Shown: positions 26,078 to 32,963 of the stretch, one piece after another
Layout: every line of letters begins with the position of its first letter
Numbering within the stretch: position 1 is the first letter of the stretch
NCBI GenBank assembly: GCA_045593905.1
Contig: JAZNXL010000001.1
Span: 1-54,616 of the forward strand
DNA: 54,616 nucleotides
Direction: 5' to 3'
Origin: RGIG9041 sp045593905
Lineage (GTDB): Bacteria > Bacillota > Clostridia > Oscillospirales > QAKW01
Made by a program: the position numbers and the translations under genes
Notes under the pieces: generated by a model
Database searches by the model: none
What the model was told of the DNA's origin: nothing
The model's input: the letters and a program-made list of their open reading frames with translations, nothing else

Positions 26078-27139
26078 ATGGAGCAAGGAATTGTTTTTAG
26101 AGCAAAAGACTCGGTATTTAATTACGTAGGATGGCCTACCGTGACAAAAGACGAAAACGGAGTTATTTATGCAGTTTGCTCAGGTCACAGGCTTGGTCAT
26201 ATTTGTCCGTTTGGCAAAAACTATATGTTTAAAAGCTACGATAACGCAAAAACGTGGCAAGGACCTATTATTATTAACGACACACCGTTTGACGACAGGG
26301 ACGGCGGTATTTGTCCTATTGGTGATAACAAGTTTGTTTTTACATACTTTATAAATGATTTAAGCATTTACACAAGCAGATACGACAGAATTACAAAATA
26401 CATACCTGAAGACAGGGTTGGTCTTTGGATAGCCGGTGTCGAAAGATGGAAAAAAATTCCCGAAGAGCAAAGACTTGTCGGCTCATTTGTAAAAATATTA
26501 TCCGATGACGGCAGTACCTTAGTAGATAATGTTTCAGTTCCAATATCCTCGCCTCACGGACCCACTCTTTTAAAAGACGGCAGACTTTTATACCTTGGAA
26601 GAGTACCTAACAAAAGTGAAATTGCTGCTTACGACAGTTGCGACGGCGGTAAGACCTGGAACTATTTATACACACTCGATAACGTTGACGAAAAGGGCGA
26701 AATACTAATGTGTGAGCCATATCAGATTGAACTTGACGATGGCACTATACTCGGCATTATTCGTGTTCACAAAGACCCCGATTCTCACAAGTTCTGTATG
26801 TATAAATCATTTTCATACGACGGCGGTAAAACCTGGACAACACCCGAGGATATGGGTATTAAAGGTTCTCCCCCACATATTATGAAGCACTCAACGGGAG
26901 CACTCGTGCTAACATACACAATTCGCGACGAAAGATACGGTCAACGCGCTAGACTAAGCTACGATGGCGGTAAAACCTGGGGTGAAGAGATTGTGCTTTG
27001 CGAAAACGCAAAGAATTGGGACTCAGGCTACTGCTCAAGCGTTGAGCTTGATGACGGTTCGATATATACCGTATACTACCAAAAATACCAAGACGATAAC
27101 TATTGTTCACTTATGTACACCAAATGGAATATTAAATAA
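26078..27139 (+). CDS. Sialidase-superfamily (BNR/Asp-box) protein, cytoplasmic
   Basis: This protein of 353 residues from ATG 26078 is preceded by GAGGTG at 26066-26071. The in-frame GTG at 26069 overlaps that site and is not used. Four Asp-box turns are visible (SYDNAKTW, SCDGGKTW, SYDGGKTW twice), as expected of a six-bladed sialidase-type propeller. There is no signal peptide, so any substrate would be intracellular or imported. The arginine triad of true sialidases cannot be assigned with confidence, so it may be a sialidase, another glycosidase of this fold, or a binding protein. A terminator follows directly. Confidence 0.72.
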   Translation: MEQGIVFRAKDSVFNYVGWPTVTKDENGVIYAVCSGHRLGHICPFGKNYMFKSYDNAKTWQGPIIINDTPFDDRDGGICPIGDNKFVFTYFINDLSIYTSRYDRITKYIPEDRVGLWIAGVERWKKIPEEQRLVGSFVKILSDDGSTLVDNVSVPISSPHGPTLLKDGRLLYLGRVPNKSEIAAYDSCDGGKTWNYLYTLDNVDEKGEILMCEPYQIELDDGTILGIIRVHKDPDSHKFCMYKSFSYDGGKTWTTPEDMGIKGSPPHIMKHSTGALVLTYTIRDERYGQRARLSYDGGKTWGEEIVLCENAKNWDSGYCSSVELDDGSIYTVYYQKYQDDNYCSLMYTKWNIK

Positions 27140-27140
27140 A

Positions 27141-27167
27141 AAAAGAGAGGTTTTACCTCTCTTTTTT
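27141..27167. terminator. Bidirectional terminator between sialidase-like gene and niaR
   Basis: A perfect 11-bp stem AAAAGAGAGGT (27141-27151) and ACCTCTCTTTT (27155-27165) with a 3-base loop and T-runs on both strands, between two convergent genes. Confidence 0.85.
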
Positions 27168-27705
27168 ATTTTGTAAGTTCGGGGGGCTCGTGCTCGAGTA
27201 CCGGTGCTAAAAAGCCACCGTCTTTTAGTGATTTTTCAATATAATCAAGTGTTTGGGTATCTCTTGCATAAACCGTATGATAATGGTAACCCGAGGTCGC
27301 ACCTGACAAAAGGCTCGATTTCCCGCTTTTTAGTGACTCTACGTATTTTTCAACATCGACACGGGTTTTAATATCCATTGTAGCACGAACTGTACCGTAG
27401 CTTCTATGATAAATAAACACATCGGCAACAATACCGCCTGCATCAACAATAATTTGGAGTTCTCGGCTTACGTCGTCGTGGTTGTGATAAGTTTTAAACA
27501 CCCTGCTTACAAGCAACGGTGCCGATATGCAATAGCCACGCGCCATTGCATCAATTTGTACGCCTGTTGCACGGAGCAAAGCAATGTCCTGAACTATCAC
27601 CTGACGACTAACACCAAAGCTTTCGGCAAGTTTACTTGCTGAAACAGGCTTATCAGAGCTACGCAATATTTTAATTATTTCGTCGCGTCTTGACTGTCCG
27701 TTCAT
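27166..27705 (-). CDS. niaR: NAD biosynthesis repressor NiaR (HTH plus 3H domain)
   Basis: This transcriptional repressor uses nicotinic acid as co-repressor to shut off NAD synthesis genes. The 179-residue protein has an N-terminal winged HTH (RRDEIIKILRSSDKPVSASKLA, SFGVSRQVIVQDIALLR; about 5-60). A 3H domain (about 75-179) follows, with the conserved histidines in TYHNHDD, IYHRSYG and GYHYHTVYA that bind metal and effector. It is the third gene of the nadB-nadC-niaR unit, 8 bases after nadC, so it probably controls its own operon through the site upstream of nadB. Confidence 0.93.
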   Translation of the reverse strand: MNGQSRRDEIIKILRSSDKPVSASKLAESFGVSRQVIVQDIALLRATGVQIDAMARGYCISAPLLVSRVFKTYHNHDDVSRELQIIVDAGGIVADVFIYHRSYGTVRATMDIKTRVDVEKYVESLKSGKSSLLSGATSGYHYHTVYARDTQTLDYIEKSLKDGGFLAPVLEHEPPELTK

Positions 27706-27713
27706 AGTTTTAA

Positions 27714-28574
27714 TTACTCCTTAACCGGATGAAGATTTTTAAGAGATAAGTCTAAAATGGGTGCAGAGTGTGTAAGTGCGCCGCTTGAAATAAAATCAAC
27801 TCCAAGGTCTATAAGGCGGTTGATGTTTTCTTTTGTAACGTTGCCCGAAACCTCAACCTGTGCCCTGCCATTTATATATTCCATAGACTGTTTAATTTGC
27901 TCGTTTGTCATATTGTCGAGCATTATAATATCAGCACCTGCATCAACAGCCTCTTTAACCATTTCAAAGTTTTCAACCTCAACCTCGATTTTGCGAACAA
28001 ACGGTGCGTATTCTTTTGCCATAAGAATAGCTTTTTTAACACCACCTGCAGCACCTATGTGGTTATCTTTTAAAAGTACGCCGTCAGAAAGGTTGTAACG
28101 ATGGTTTTTGCCGCCGCCAACACGAACTGCATATTTTTCAAAGATGCGGTTGTTGGGGGTGGTTTTTCTTGTGTCGAGAAGTGTGGTTTTTGTACCCTTT
28201 AAAAGACTTGCAACGCTGTTTGTGTATGTTGCAACACCACTCATTCTTTGTAAGTAGTTAAGGCCGGTGCGTTCGCCGCACAAAAGCGCACGAATATCGC
28301 CGCGTACCTTTGCCAATAGCTGTCCGTTTGTAACCTTGTCGCCGTCGGCTACAAAAAACTCAACCTTTACGTTTTGGTCAATAAGTGTAAACGAACGTTC
28401 AAAAACCTGAAGACCGCAAATTATGCCGTCTTCTTTACAAATAAGGTCTACCTCACCCATTTGTGCAGTAGGCATTACGCTGTTTGTTGTTACATCCTCG
28501 CTTGTAATATCTTCTTTAAGCGCCATTAAAATTAAGGGGTCTACCTGTAATTTGAGTGTTACCTGGTCAAACAT
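27714..28574 (-). CDS. nadC: Nicotinate-nucleotide diphosphorylase (carboxylating)
   Basis: NadC converts quinolinate and PRPP to nicotinate mononucleotide with loss of CO2. The 286-residue protein has the family blocks: ALKEDITSEDVTT, LCGERTGLNYLQRMSGVAT, LLDTRKTTPNNR (phosphate and quinolinate binding), KYAVRVGGGKNHRYNLSDGVLLKDNH, and the C-terminal barrel strands EVEVENFEM, IMLDNM and EVSGNV. Length is standard. It lies 13 bases after nadB. Confidence 0.96.
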   Translation of the reverse strand: MFDQVTLKLQVDPLILMALKEDITSEDVTTNSVMPTAQMGEVDLICKEDGIICGLQVFERSFTLIDQNVKVEFFVADGDKVTNGQLLAKVRGDIRALLCGERTGLNYLQRMSGVATYTNSVASLLKGTKTTLLDTRKTTPNNRIFEKYAVRVGGGKNHRYNLSDGVLLKDNHIGAAGGVKKAILMAKEYAPFVRKIEVEVENFEMVKEAVDAGADIIMLDNMTNEQIKQSMEYINGRAQVEVSGNVTKENINRLIDLGVDFISSGALTHSAPILDLSLKNLHPVKE

Positions 28575-28587
28575 TGTTATTCTCCTT

Positions 28588-29874
28588 TTACTTAGTTAAA
28601 TTTGTTGCCCTGCGTATTTCGAGCTTTACCGAGTCGGCATACTCTTTTTCAAGCGCCTTTGCATCGGCATAGGGTGTTAAGTCGATATTGCTAAAATCAA
28701 CTGCGGGCAGTGCGGTTGATGCTGTTATATTTTTTGCTGCACGTTTTGCAAAAACAAGTGCTTCTAAAAGCGAGTTGCTTGCAAGACGGTTTTTGCCGTG
28801 AACGCCATTACAAGCGGTTTCGCCCACTGCATAAAGTTGCGACATTGAGGTTTTACCCTCGGTATCGATATGTATACCACCCATAAAATAGTGTTGCGCG
28901 GGAACAACCGGTATACTCTCGGTAAATACATCATAGCCTTGTTCTTTACAATGCTCTACAATGTTTGGAAAATGCCTTTTCACCTCGTCGGCAGGTATGC
29001 TTCTTAAGTCCTCCCACACAAACTCGGTGTCGTCTTTTTTCATTTGGTGATGAATTTCTTTAGTGAGCAAGTCGCGCGGTAAAAGCTCGTTTACAAACCG
29101 CTCGTTATTTTTATTATAAAGATGCGCGCCCTCGCCGCGTACCGACTCTGATATTAAAAAGCTTCTTTCGGCCGAGTCTTTGGTATAAAGCGTTGTGGGG
29201 TGTATTTGAACGTATTGAATATCTTTAAGCTTTATATTGTGCTTTATTGCTATTGCAATAGCATCGCCCGTTAAGTGCTTAAAGTTTGTTGAGTGGCGGT
29301 AAAGACCGCCGATTCCACCTGTTGCCATTACTGTAAAATCAGCTGATATGGTAAATAGCTTACCGTTTTTATCGCGAACAATACCACCATAACAAGTATT
29401 GTCTTTTTGCATTATATCAACAAGTGTTGTATGCTCATAAATTGTTACGTTTTTAAGAGTTTTAACTTTATTTAGCAATTTTGATGTAATCTCTTTGCCA
29501 GTAATGTCTTTGTGAAAGAGTATACGTTTGTTTGAATGCGCACCCTCGCGGGTAAACATGAGATTACCATCGCTATCACGATTAAAATCAACACCGATTG
29601 ATATAAGGTCGTTAATTACATCAGCAGAGGAATTTATCATAATCGAAACGCTGTTTTTATTGTTTTCGTAGTGACCTGCTTTTAAAGTATCATCAAAAAA
29701 GCTTTGATAGTCGCTCTCGTCGCGAAGCATACAAATTCCGCCCTGTGCCAAAAACGAGTCGTTACTCTCGGCATCTGATTTGGTTATAATGGTAATGTTT
29801 TTTGTAGATGGCAGGTTTAGTGCACAATAAAGACCTGCGCAACCGGTGCCTACAATCAGAACATCCGTTTTCAT
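28588..29874 (-). CDS. nadB: L-aspartate oxidase (short form)
   Basis: This FAD enzyme oxidises L-aspartate to iminoaspartate, which NadA condenses to quinolinate. The 428-residue protein starts with the dinucleotide-binding motif VLIVGTGCAGLYCAL, and has the DSFLAQGGI block, the REGAHSNKRILFHKDITGKEI active-site segment and the HPTTLY and FMGGIHID motifs. The typical C-terminal helical domain of the ~530-residue enzymes is largely absent; the protein ends soon after EIRRATN, as in several clostridial NadB proteins. AGGAGG precedes the ATG. First gene of nadBC-niaR. Confidence 0.94.
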   Translation of the reverse strand: MKTDVLIVGTGCAGLYCALNLPSTKNITIITKSDAESNDSFLAQGGICMLRDESDYQSFFDDTLKAGHYENNKNSVSIMINSSADVINDLISIGVDFNRDSDGNLMFTREGAHSNKRILFHKDITGKEITSKLLNKVKTLKNVTIYEHTTLVDIMQKDNTCYGGIVRDKNGKLFTISADFTVMATGGIGGLYRHSTNFKHLTGDAIAIAIKHNIKLKDIQYVQIHPTTLYTKDSAERSFLISESVRGEGAHLYNKNNERFVNELLPRDLLTKEIHHQMKKDDTEFVWEDLRSIPADEVKRHFPNIVEHCKEQGYDVFTESIPVVPAQHYFMGGIHIDTEGKTSMSQLYAVGETACNGVHGKNRLASNSLLEALVFAKRAAKNITASTALPAVDFSNIDLTPYADAKALEKEYADSVKLEIRRATNLTK

Positions 29875-29897
29875 TGCTATCCCTCCTATTTTCCACT

Positions 29898-29930
29898 ATT
29901 ATAACACCATTATTTCAAAATGACAAGACA
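29898..29930 (-). promoter_or_regulatory. nadB promoter with candidate NiaR operator
   Basis: On the minus strand TTGTCA (29926-29921), a 17-base spacer and TATAAT (29903-29898). Overlapping the -35 is TGTCTTGTCA (29930-29921), one base from the TGTCTTGACA core of known NiaR boxes. Repressor bound there would block nadB and could also affect the divergent nadA promoter 35 bases away. The promoter is clear; the operator is inference. Confidence 0.6.
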
Positions 29931-29964
29931 TATGTAAAATTATGTGTATATTTTACTTTTTTTG

Positions 29965-29993
29965 TTGACAGTACGTAGTGTTTACGATATAAT
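29965..29993 (+). promoter_or_regulatory. Consensus promoter of nadA
   Basis: TTGACA (29965-29970), a 17-base spacer and TATAAT (29988-29993), both boxes perfect. AGGAGGAGA follows as the ribosome binding site before ATG 30018. Confidence 0.8.
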
Positions 29994-30017
29994 GATAAAA
30001 ATATAGGAGGAGATTAA

Positions 30018-30938
30018 ATGTTAACTTCACAGCAATTACAAAATGAGATATTAAAACTTAAAAAGTTAAACGATATATGTATTCTTGCACACTCATACCA
30101 AACACACGATATAATAGAGGTAGCCGATTTTGTTGGCGACTCGTTTGCGCTCAGTCAAATGGCTACTACAGCACCAAACAAAACAGTTGTAATGTGTGGT
30201 GTTAGGTTTATGGCTGAAACCGCAAAAATTTTATCGCCTGAAAAAAAAGTATTGCTCTCACATACCGATGCAGGCTGTGCTATGGCAGAGCAAATGACAG
30301 TTGACGAGATTAAGGCTTTAAAGCGCAAGCACCCCGATGCTGCAGTTGTTGCATACATTAACACTACATCGCTTTTAAAAACCGAGTGCGACATTTGCGT
30401 TACATCAGCTTCTGCTTTAAAAATTGTTAAAAAAATACCTAATAAAAAAATTATATTTATTCCCGACTGTAATCTTGGCGGTTGGGTAAAAGAACAGGTT
30501 CCCGAAAAAGAGTTTATTTTTGTCGACGGCGGTTGCCCTGTTCACAAACGCATTACTGTTAAAGACGTTGAAAATGCAAAGAAACGTTACCCTAACGCCA
30601 AACTGCTCGTGCACCCCGAATGCTTAAACGAAGTTTCAAGACTTGCCGATTATGTAGGCAGTACAACAGGAATTATGGAGTATGCAAAAAACAGTACCGA
30701 TAAAGAGTTTATTATTGGTACCGAAAACAACATTGCAACTCACCTTATGTACGAGCTTCCTGATAAAAAGTTTTACACATTAAGCAAAGACTGTGTGTGC
30801 AATGATATGCGTCTTACCACTCTCATTGACCTGTACAACTGTGTTAACGGCACAGGCGGCGACGAGATAGTTCTCGACAACGAGGTTATGCAAAAAGCTA
30901 AAAATTGCATTGATGTAATGCTCTCATACGGCGGCTAA
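30018..30938 (+). CDS. nadA: Quinolinate synthase NadA
   Basis: NadA is the 4Fe-4S enzyme that condenses iminoaspartate with dihydroxyacetone phosphate to quinolinate. The 306-residue protein shows three homologous blocks and the likely cluster cysteines: the N-terminal AHSYQTHDIIEVADFVGDSFALSQ, CGVRFMAETAKILSP, LSHTDAGCAMAEQM, the HPECLNEV segment with STTGIMEY, and the final CVNGTGGDEI. Length fits the short type. It is divergent from nadB, so the two partner enzymes share one control region. Confidence 0.96.
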   Translation: MLTSQQLQNEILKLKKLNDICILAHSYQTHDIIEVADFVGDSFALSQMATTAPNKTVVMCGVRFMAETAKILSPEKKVLLSHTDAGCAMAEQMTVDEIKALKRKHPDAAVVAYINTTSLLKTECDICVTSASALKIVKKIPNKKIIFIPDCNLGGWVKEQVPEKEFIFVDGGCPVHKRITVKDVENAKKRYPNAKLLVHPECLNEVSRLADYVGSTTGIMEYAKNSTDKEFIIGTENNIATHLMYELPDKKFYTLSKDCVCNDMRLTTLIDLYNCVNGTGGDEIVLDNEVMQKAKNCIDVMLSYGG

Positions 30939-30946
30939 ATTTTAAT

Positions 30947-30981
30947 AAAAACACTGTCACGGTTGTGGCAGTGTTTTTTTA
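30947..30981 (+). terminator. nadA terminator
   Basis: The arms AAAACACTGTCAC (30948-30960) and GTGGCAGTGTTTT (30965-30977) with one G-U pair and a GGTT loop, followed by a run of T. Confidence 0.85.
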
Positions 30982-31069
30982 TGACAATTTTTTTATTTTT
31001 ATCGCTAAATATCGTAAAATTTCGACAAAGGAGTTGTGTAAAATAGTAAGAAAAAAGGAAGAAAAGGAT

Positions 31070-31270
31070 ATGGAAACAAAATATAAACTAATAAAAAGTG
31101 AAGATGAAAGCGGTAAAACGGTGTACGGCATTGAGATTTGTCAGCAAATAAACGATATATGTTTAAGCTATGAGCGCGCAAAAGAGCTTGTTGATACCTG
31201 CAATAAATACGGCGCAAGCATTATACATATTTTTGATATAATCGACGATTTTTTGCAAAGTGATAACTAA
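31070..31270 (+). CDS. Small DUF6514-like protein
   Basis: This small protein is 66 residues from ATG 31070. GGAAGAAAAGGA sits directly before it; longer in-frame starts back to 30965 overlap the nadA terminator and are rejected. The sequence KYKLIKSEDESGKTVYGIEI followed by SYERAKELVDTCNKYGASIIH and DIIDDFLQ resembles the clostridial family DUF6514, of unknown function. There is no membrane segment or signal. It stands alone between nadA and the tRNA-Leu locus. Confidence 0.6.
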   Translation: METKYKLIKSEDESGKTVYGIEICQQINDICLSYERAKELVDTCNKYGASIIHIFDIIDDFLQSDN

Positions 31271-31278
31271 ATTTCGTG

Positions 31279-31307
31279 TTGACTTGTAAAACTAATTATG
31301 TTATTAT
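31279..31307 (+). promoter_or_regulatory. Promoter of the tRNA-Leu locus
   Basis: TTGACT (31279-31284), a 17-base spacer and TATTAT (31302-31307). It lies about 20 bases before the truncated tRNA copy at 31327, and no other promoter is obvious before the intact tRNA, so both are probably on one transcript. Confidence 0.65.
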
Positions 31308-31323
31308 ATTTAGCGTTAAATAC

Positions 31324-31496
31324 TATGCGGGTATGGCGGAATTGGGGACGGTTGTGAGCGCACCCTGTGGGTGATAAAGCGAACAATAAGGAGCTGCCGC
31401 GGTCAACGATTGGCAAGGTGCTTTGCACCGAAGACAGAGTTGGGCACCGCAAAGGGAGCGACGCGTGTAACGCGGCTGCCTTAAATTATAACTTAA
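31324..31496 (+). repeat. Truncated tRNA-Leu 5' duplicate followed by GC-rich hairpin segment
   Basis: The 22 bases at 31324-31345 repeat exactly the first part of the tRNA-Leu locus at 31497-31518 (acceptor 5' strand and start of the D arm). After that the sequence departs from any tRNA and becomes a GC-rich stretch of about 130 bases with hairpins CACCC-TGT-GGGTG, GGTGC-TTT-GCACC and CGCG-TGTAA-CGCG. It returns to AT-rich sequence before the intact tRNA. No protein frame is convincing. It may be an insertion that duplicated the tRNA start, or an unrecognised structured RNA. Confidence 0.6.
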
Positions 31497-31499
31497 TAT

Positions 31500-31586
31500 G
31501 CGGGTATGGCGGAATTGGCAGACGCGTTAGATTCAGGTTCTAATGGTCGCAAGGCTGTGCAGGTTCAAGTCCTGTTACCCGCACCA
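31500..31586 (+). tRNA. tRNA-Leu (anticodon CAG)
   Basis: A class II tRNA of 87 bases with encoded CCA. The acceptor strand GCGGGTA pairs with TACCCGC before ACCA at the 3' end. A D arm begins GGCGGAATTGGCAGACGC, and the anticodon CAG is at 31534-31536 in TTCAGGT. A variable arm (TGGTCGCAAGGCTGT) and a T arm with GGTTCAAGTCC complete the molecule. A terminator follows at once. Confidence 0.95.
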
Positions 31587-31617
31587 AAAAGGAGTAAGCA
31601 ATGCTTACTCCTTTTTT
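31587..31617. terminator. Terminator shared by tRNA-Leu and the DUF2974 gene
   Basis: A 13-bp stem AAAAGGAGTAAGC (31587-31599) and GCTTACTCCTTTT (31603-31615) with a 3-base loop and T-runs on both strands. The stop codon of the minus-strand gene (31607-31605) lies inside the right arm. Confidence 0.85.
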
Positions 31618-32609
31618 AATATTGTATCAATTGCTATTGAAAGACCTACGAGTGTTTGCGCCAGTGACACATCGCGGTCGTTTACCGCGTTTTTTTCGCC
31701 AAATATGTTTTGAAATATATTCATAACGCCTATTGTTGCGTGTGAGCGTTTATTCGGTTTTAATAGCATAAGTTTTTTAGAAACCGACTCTACGTATTTT
31801 GAAAGCTCACCCTGTGTTGTAATGTCGTTTAATTGACCGTATTTGTTAAACATTGCCTCTATTTGATGCAGTCCTGCACACCACTCAATAAAATACCTGT
31901 TTTGAGGTAGGCAAAGTTGGTTTCCAAGCACATTTATGTAATCGTTACCGGTCGATATGCTAAAAATTTTTTGTTGCCTTGCTTTAAAGTTGTTATCATC
32001 TTTAAACTGCTCTATTGCCTCGGGCGAAAAGCCTTGACCGTTAAAGCTATAGCACTCTGAAACGTTATCGCTATTTATTGCTACAAACTGTGCTTTATTG
32101 CCACCTTTTGAGTGCCCTGTTACTATTATTTTTGAGCTCAAATCATATTTTTTAATAACATAGTTAAACCAATTAAGCGCTTCTGCCTGTTGGTCGGTTG
32201 CAAAGTCATTTTGCTTTACAGTTCTTGAATACACATTTCCATCGCTATCATAGGTTATATAAACGTTTTGTTCGGCAATTCCCGAAAGCCCGTCACCGTT
32301 GTCTATCCACTCGCCTTTTGCAGTACCTTTAAAGACAACGAATGTAGTCTTTTCTTTTTTAAACACACCCGAAGATAAACCGTTTTTTGTAAGTTGTAAA
32401 TCAACAATAACCGTGTTGGCTATTTTTGGTTGTTTTATAGCGGCTCTTAAAAGTTTAAACCGCACATCGTCTTTTTGTTTAAGTACAAGTTTACCTATTT
32501 TATCGGCTGCCAACTTAAGTGTATCGCCTTTTTCAAAGTCGATTAAATGAGCAAGGTATAAATACAAATTATATATCGCTGAGGCGTTTGCGATTTCTAC
32601 ATCAAACAT
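31605..32609 (-). CDS. DUF2974 (Mbeg1-like) alpha/beta-hydrolase
   Basis: This protein of 334 residues has a lipase-like alpha/beta-hydrolase core. The segment TTFVVFKGTAKGEWIDNGDGL is typical of DUF2974/Mbeg1-like proteins. The nucleophile elbow is TGHSKGGNKAQFVAI, with the catalytic Ser in GHSKG, and SISTGNDYINVLG probably holds the catalytic Asp. There is no signal peptide, so it is probably cytoplasmic. Substrate is unknown; members are annotated as putative lipases or esterases. It stands alone, converging on the tRNA-Leu gene. Confidence 0.78.
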   Translation of the reverse strand: MFDVEIANASAIYNLYLYLAHLIDFEKGDTLKLAADKIGKLVLKQKDDVRFKLLRAAIKQPKIANTVIVDLQLTKNGLSSGVFKKEKTTFVVFKGTAKGEWIDNGDGLSGIAEQNVYITYDSDGNVYSRTVKQNDFATDQQAEALNWFNYVIKKYDLSSKIIVTGHSKGGNKAQFVAINSDNVSECYSFNGQGFSPEAIEQFKDDNNFKARQQKIFSISTGNDYINVLGNQLCLPQNRYFIEWCAGLHQIEAMFNKYGQLNDITTQGELSKYVESVSKKLMLLKPNKRSHATIGVMNIFQNIFGEKNAVNDRDVSLAQTLVGLSIAIDTILKKE

Positions 32610-32643
32610 AAAATCACTCCTATAAAAATATATTTGTGATTTT

Positions 32644-32745
32644 TTATTTTATTAATTTTCTATAAACGCCTGGGGTTTTTCCTGTTTCTTTTTTAAATAT
32701 AGTTGCAAGATACCCTGAGCCAACTCCCTGTTCTGCCGCTTTGCG
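32644..32745 (-). pseudogene. AraC-family regulator remnant (last ~33 codons)
   Basis: On the minus strand the sequence before a TAA at 32646-32644 encodes KAAEQGVGSGYLATIFKKET and then GKTPGVYRKLIK. This is the closing part of an AraC-type helix-turn-helix (GYxSxxYFxxxFKKxxGxTPxxYR). Nothing of the rest of the gene is present upstream; the sequence runs directly into an oppositely oriented kdgK remnant. It is a deletion scar, not a gene. Confidence 0.65.
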
Positions 32746-32754
32746 TAAAAGAGT

Positions 32755-32853
32755 ATGCTTTACGACGGCGAAAACTACTGCTTCTCAAAATCGTATCACT
32801 TACACATTGTTGACCGCGTAGGCGGTGACGGAAGCGGCCGAGTACAAAGATAA
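32755..32853 (+). pseudogene. 2-keto-3-deoxygluconate kinase (PfkB family) remnant
   Basis: A 32-codon frame on the plus strand contains LYDGENYCFSKSYHLHIVDR and then VGGDG. PfkB-family KdgK proteins carry an equivalent block ending DRVGGGDSF, which is the start of the anion-hole/catalytic Asp motif. Here the reading breaks after VGGDG and stops 7 codons later. No other part of the kinase is present. A terminator follows, probably the original one. Together with the AraC piece this suggests a lost sugar-acid locus. Confidence 0.55.
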
Positions 32854-32865
32854 TTGTACTATTTT

Positions 32866-32901
32866 AAAAACCTGATTTTATTAAAAAAATCAGGTTTTTT
32901 T
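32866..32901 (+). terminator. Terminator after the kdgK remnant
   Basis: The arms AAAAACCTGATTTT (32866-32879) and AAAATCAGGTTTTT (32886-32899) with a 6-base loop and following T residues. Confidence 0.8.
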
Positions 32902-32904
32902 ATA

Positions 32905-32933
32905 TTTACTTTTAAAATTTAGTGTGCTACTAT
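32905..32933 (+). promoter_or_regulatory. Promoter of the MFS transporter gene
   Basis: TTTACT (32905-32910), a 17-base spacer and TACTAT (32928-32933) with a TGC extended element just before. The ribosome binding site AGGTGA is at 32953-32958. Confidence 0.5.
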
Positions 32934-32963
32934 TTGGATATATTACAGTTTCAGGTGATTTTT

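Noticed and set aside
30965..31069. N-terminal extension of the DUF6514-like gene to 30965
   Set aside because: It begins inside the nadA terminator hairpin and has no ribosome binding site, whereas ATG 31070 has one.
31327..31400. A second intact tRNA-Leu gene
   Set aside because: Only the 5' acceptor strand and start of the D arm are present; the anticodon, T arm and 3' acceptor strand are missing.
31267..31452. Minus-strand frame of 61 codons over the GC-rich tRNA-linked segment
   Set aside because: It crosses the tRNA promoter and the tRNA-like duplicate, has no ribosome binding site worth noting and no family resemblance.
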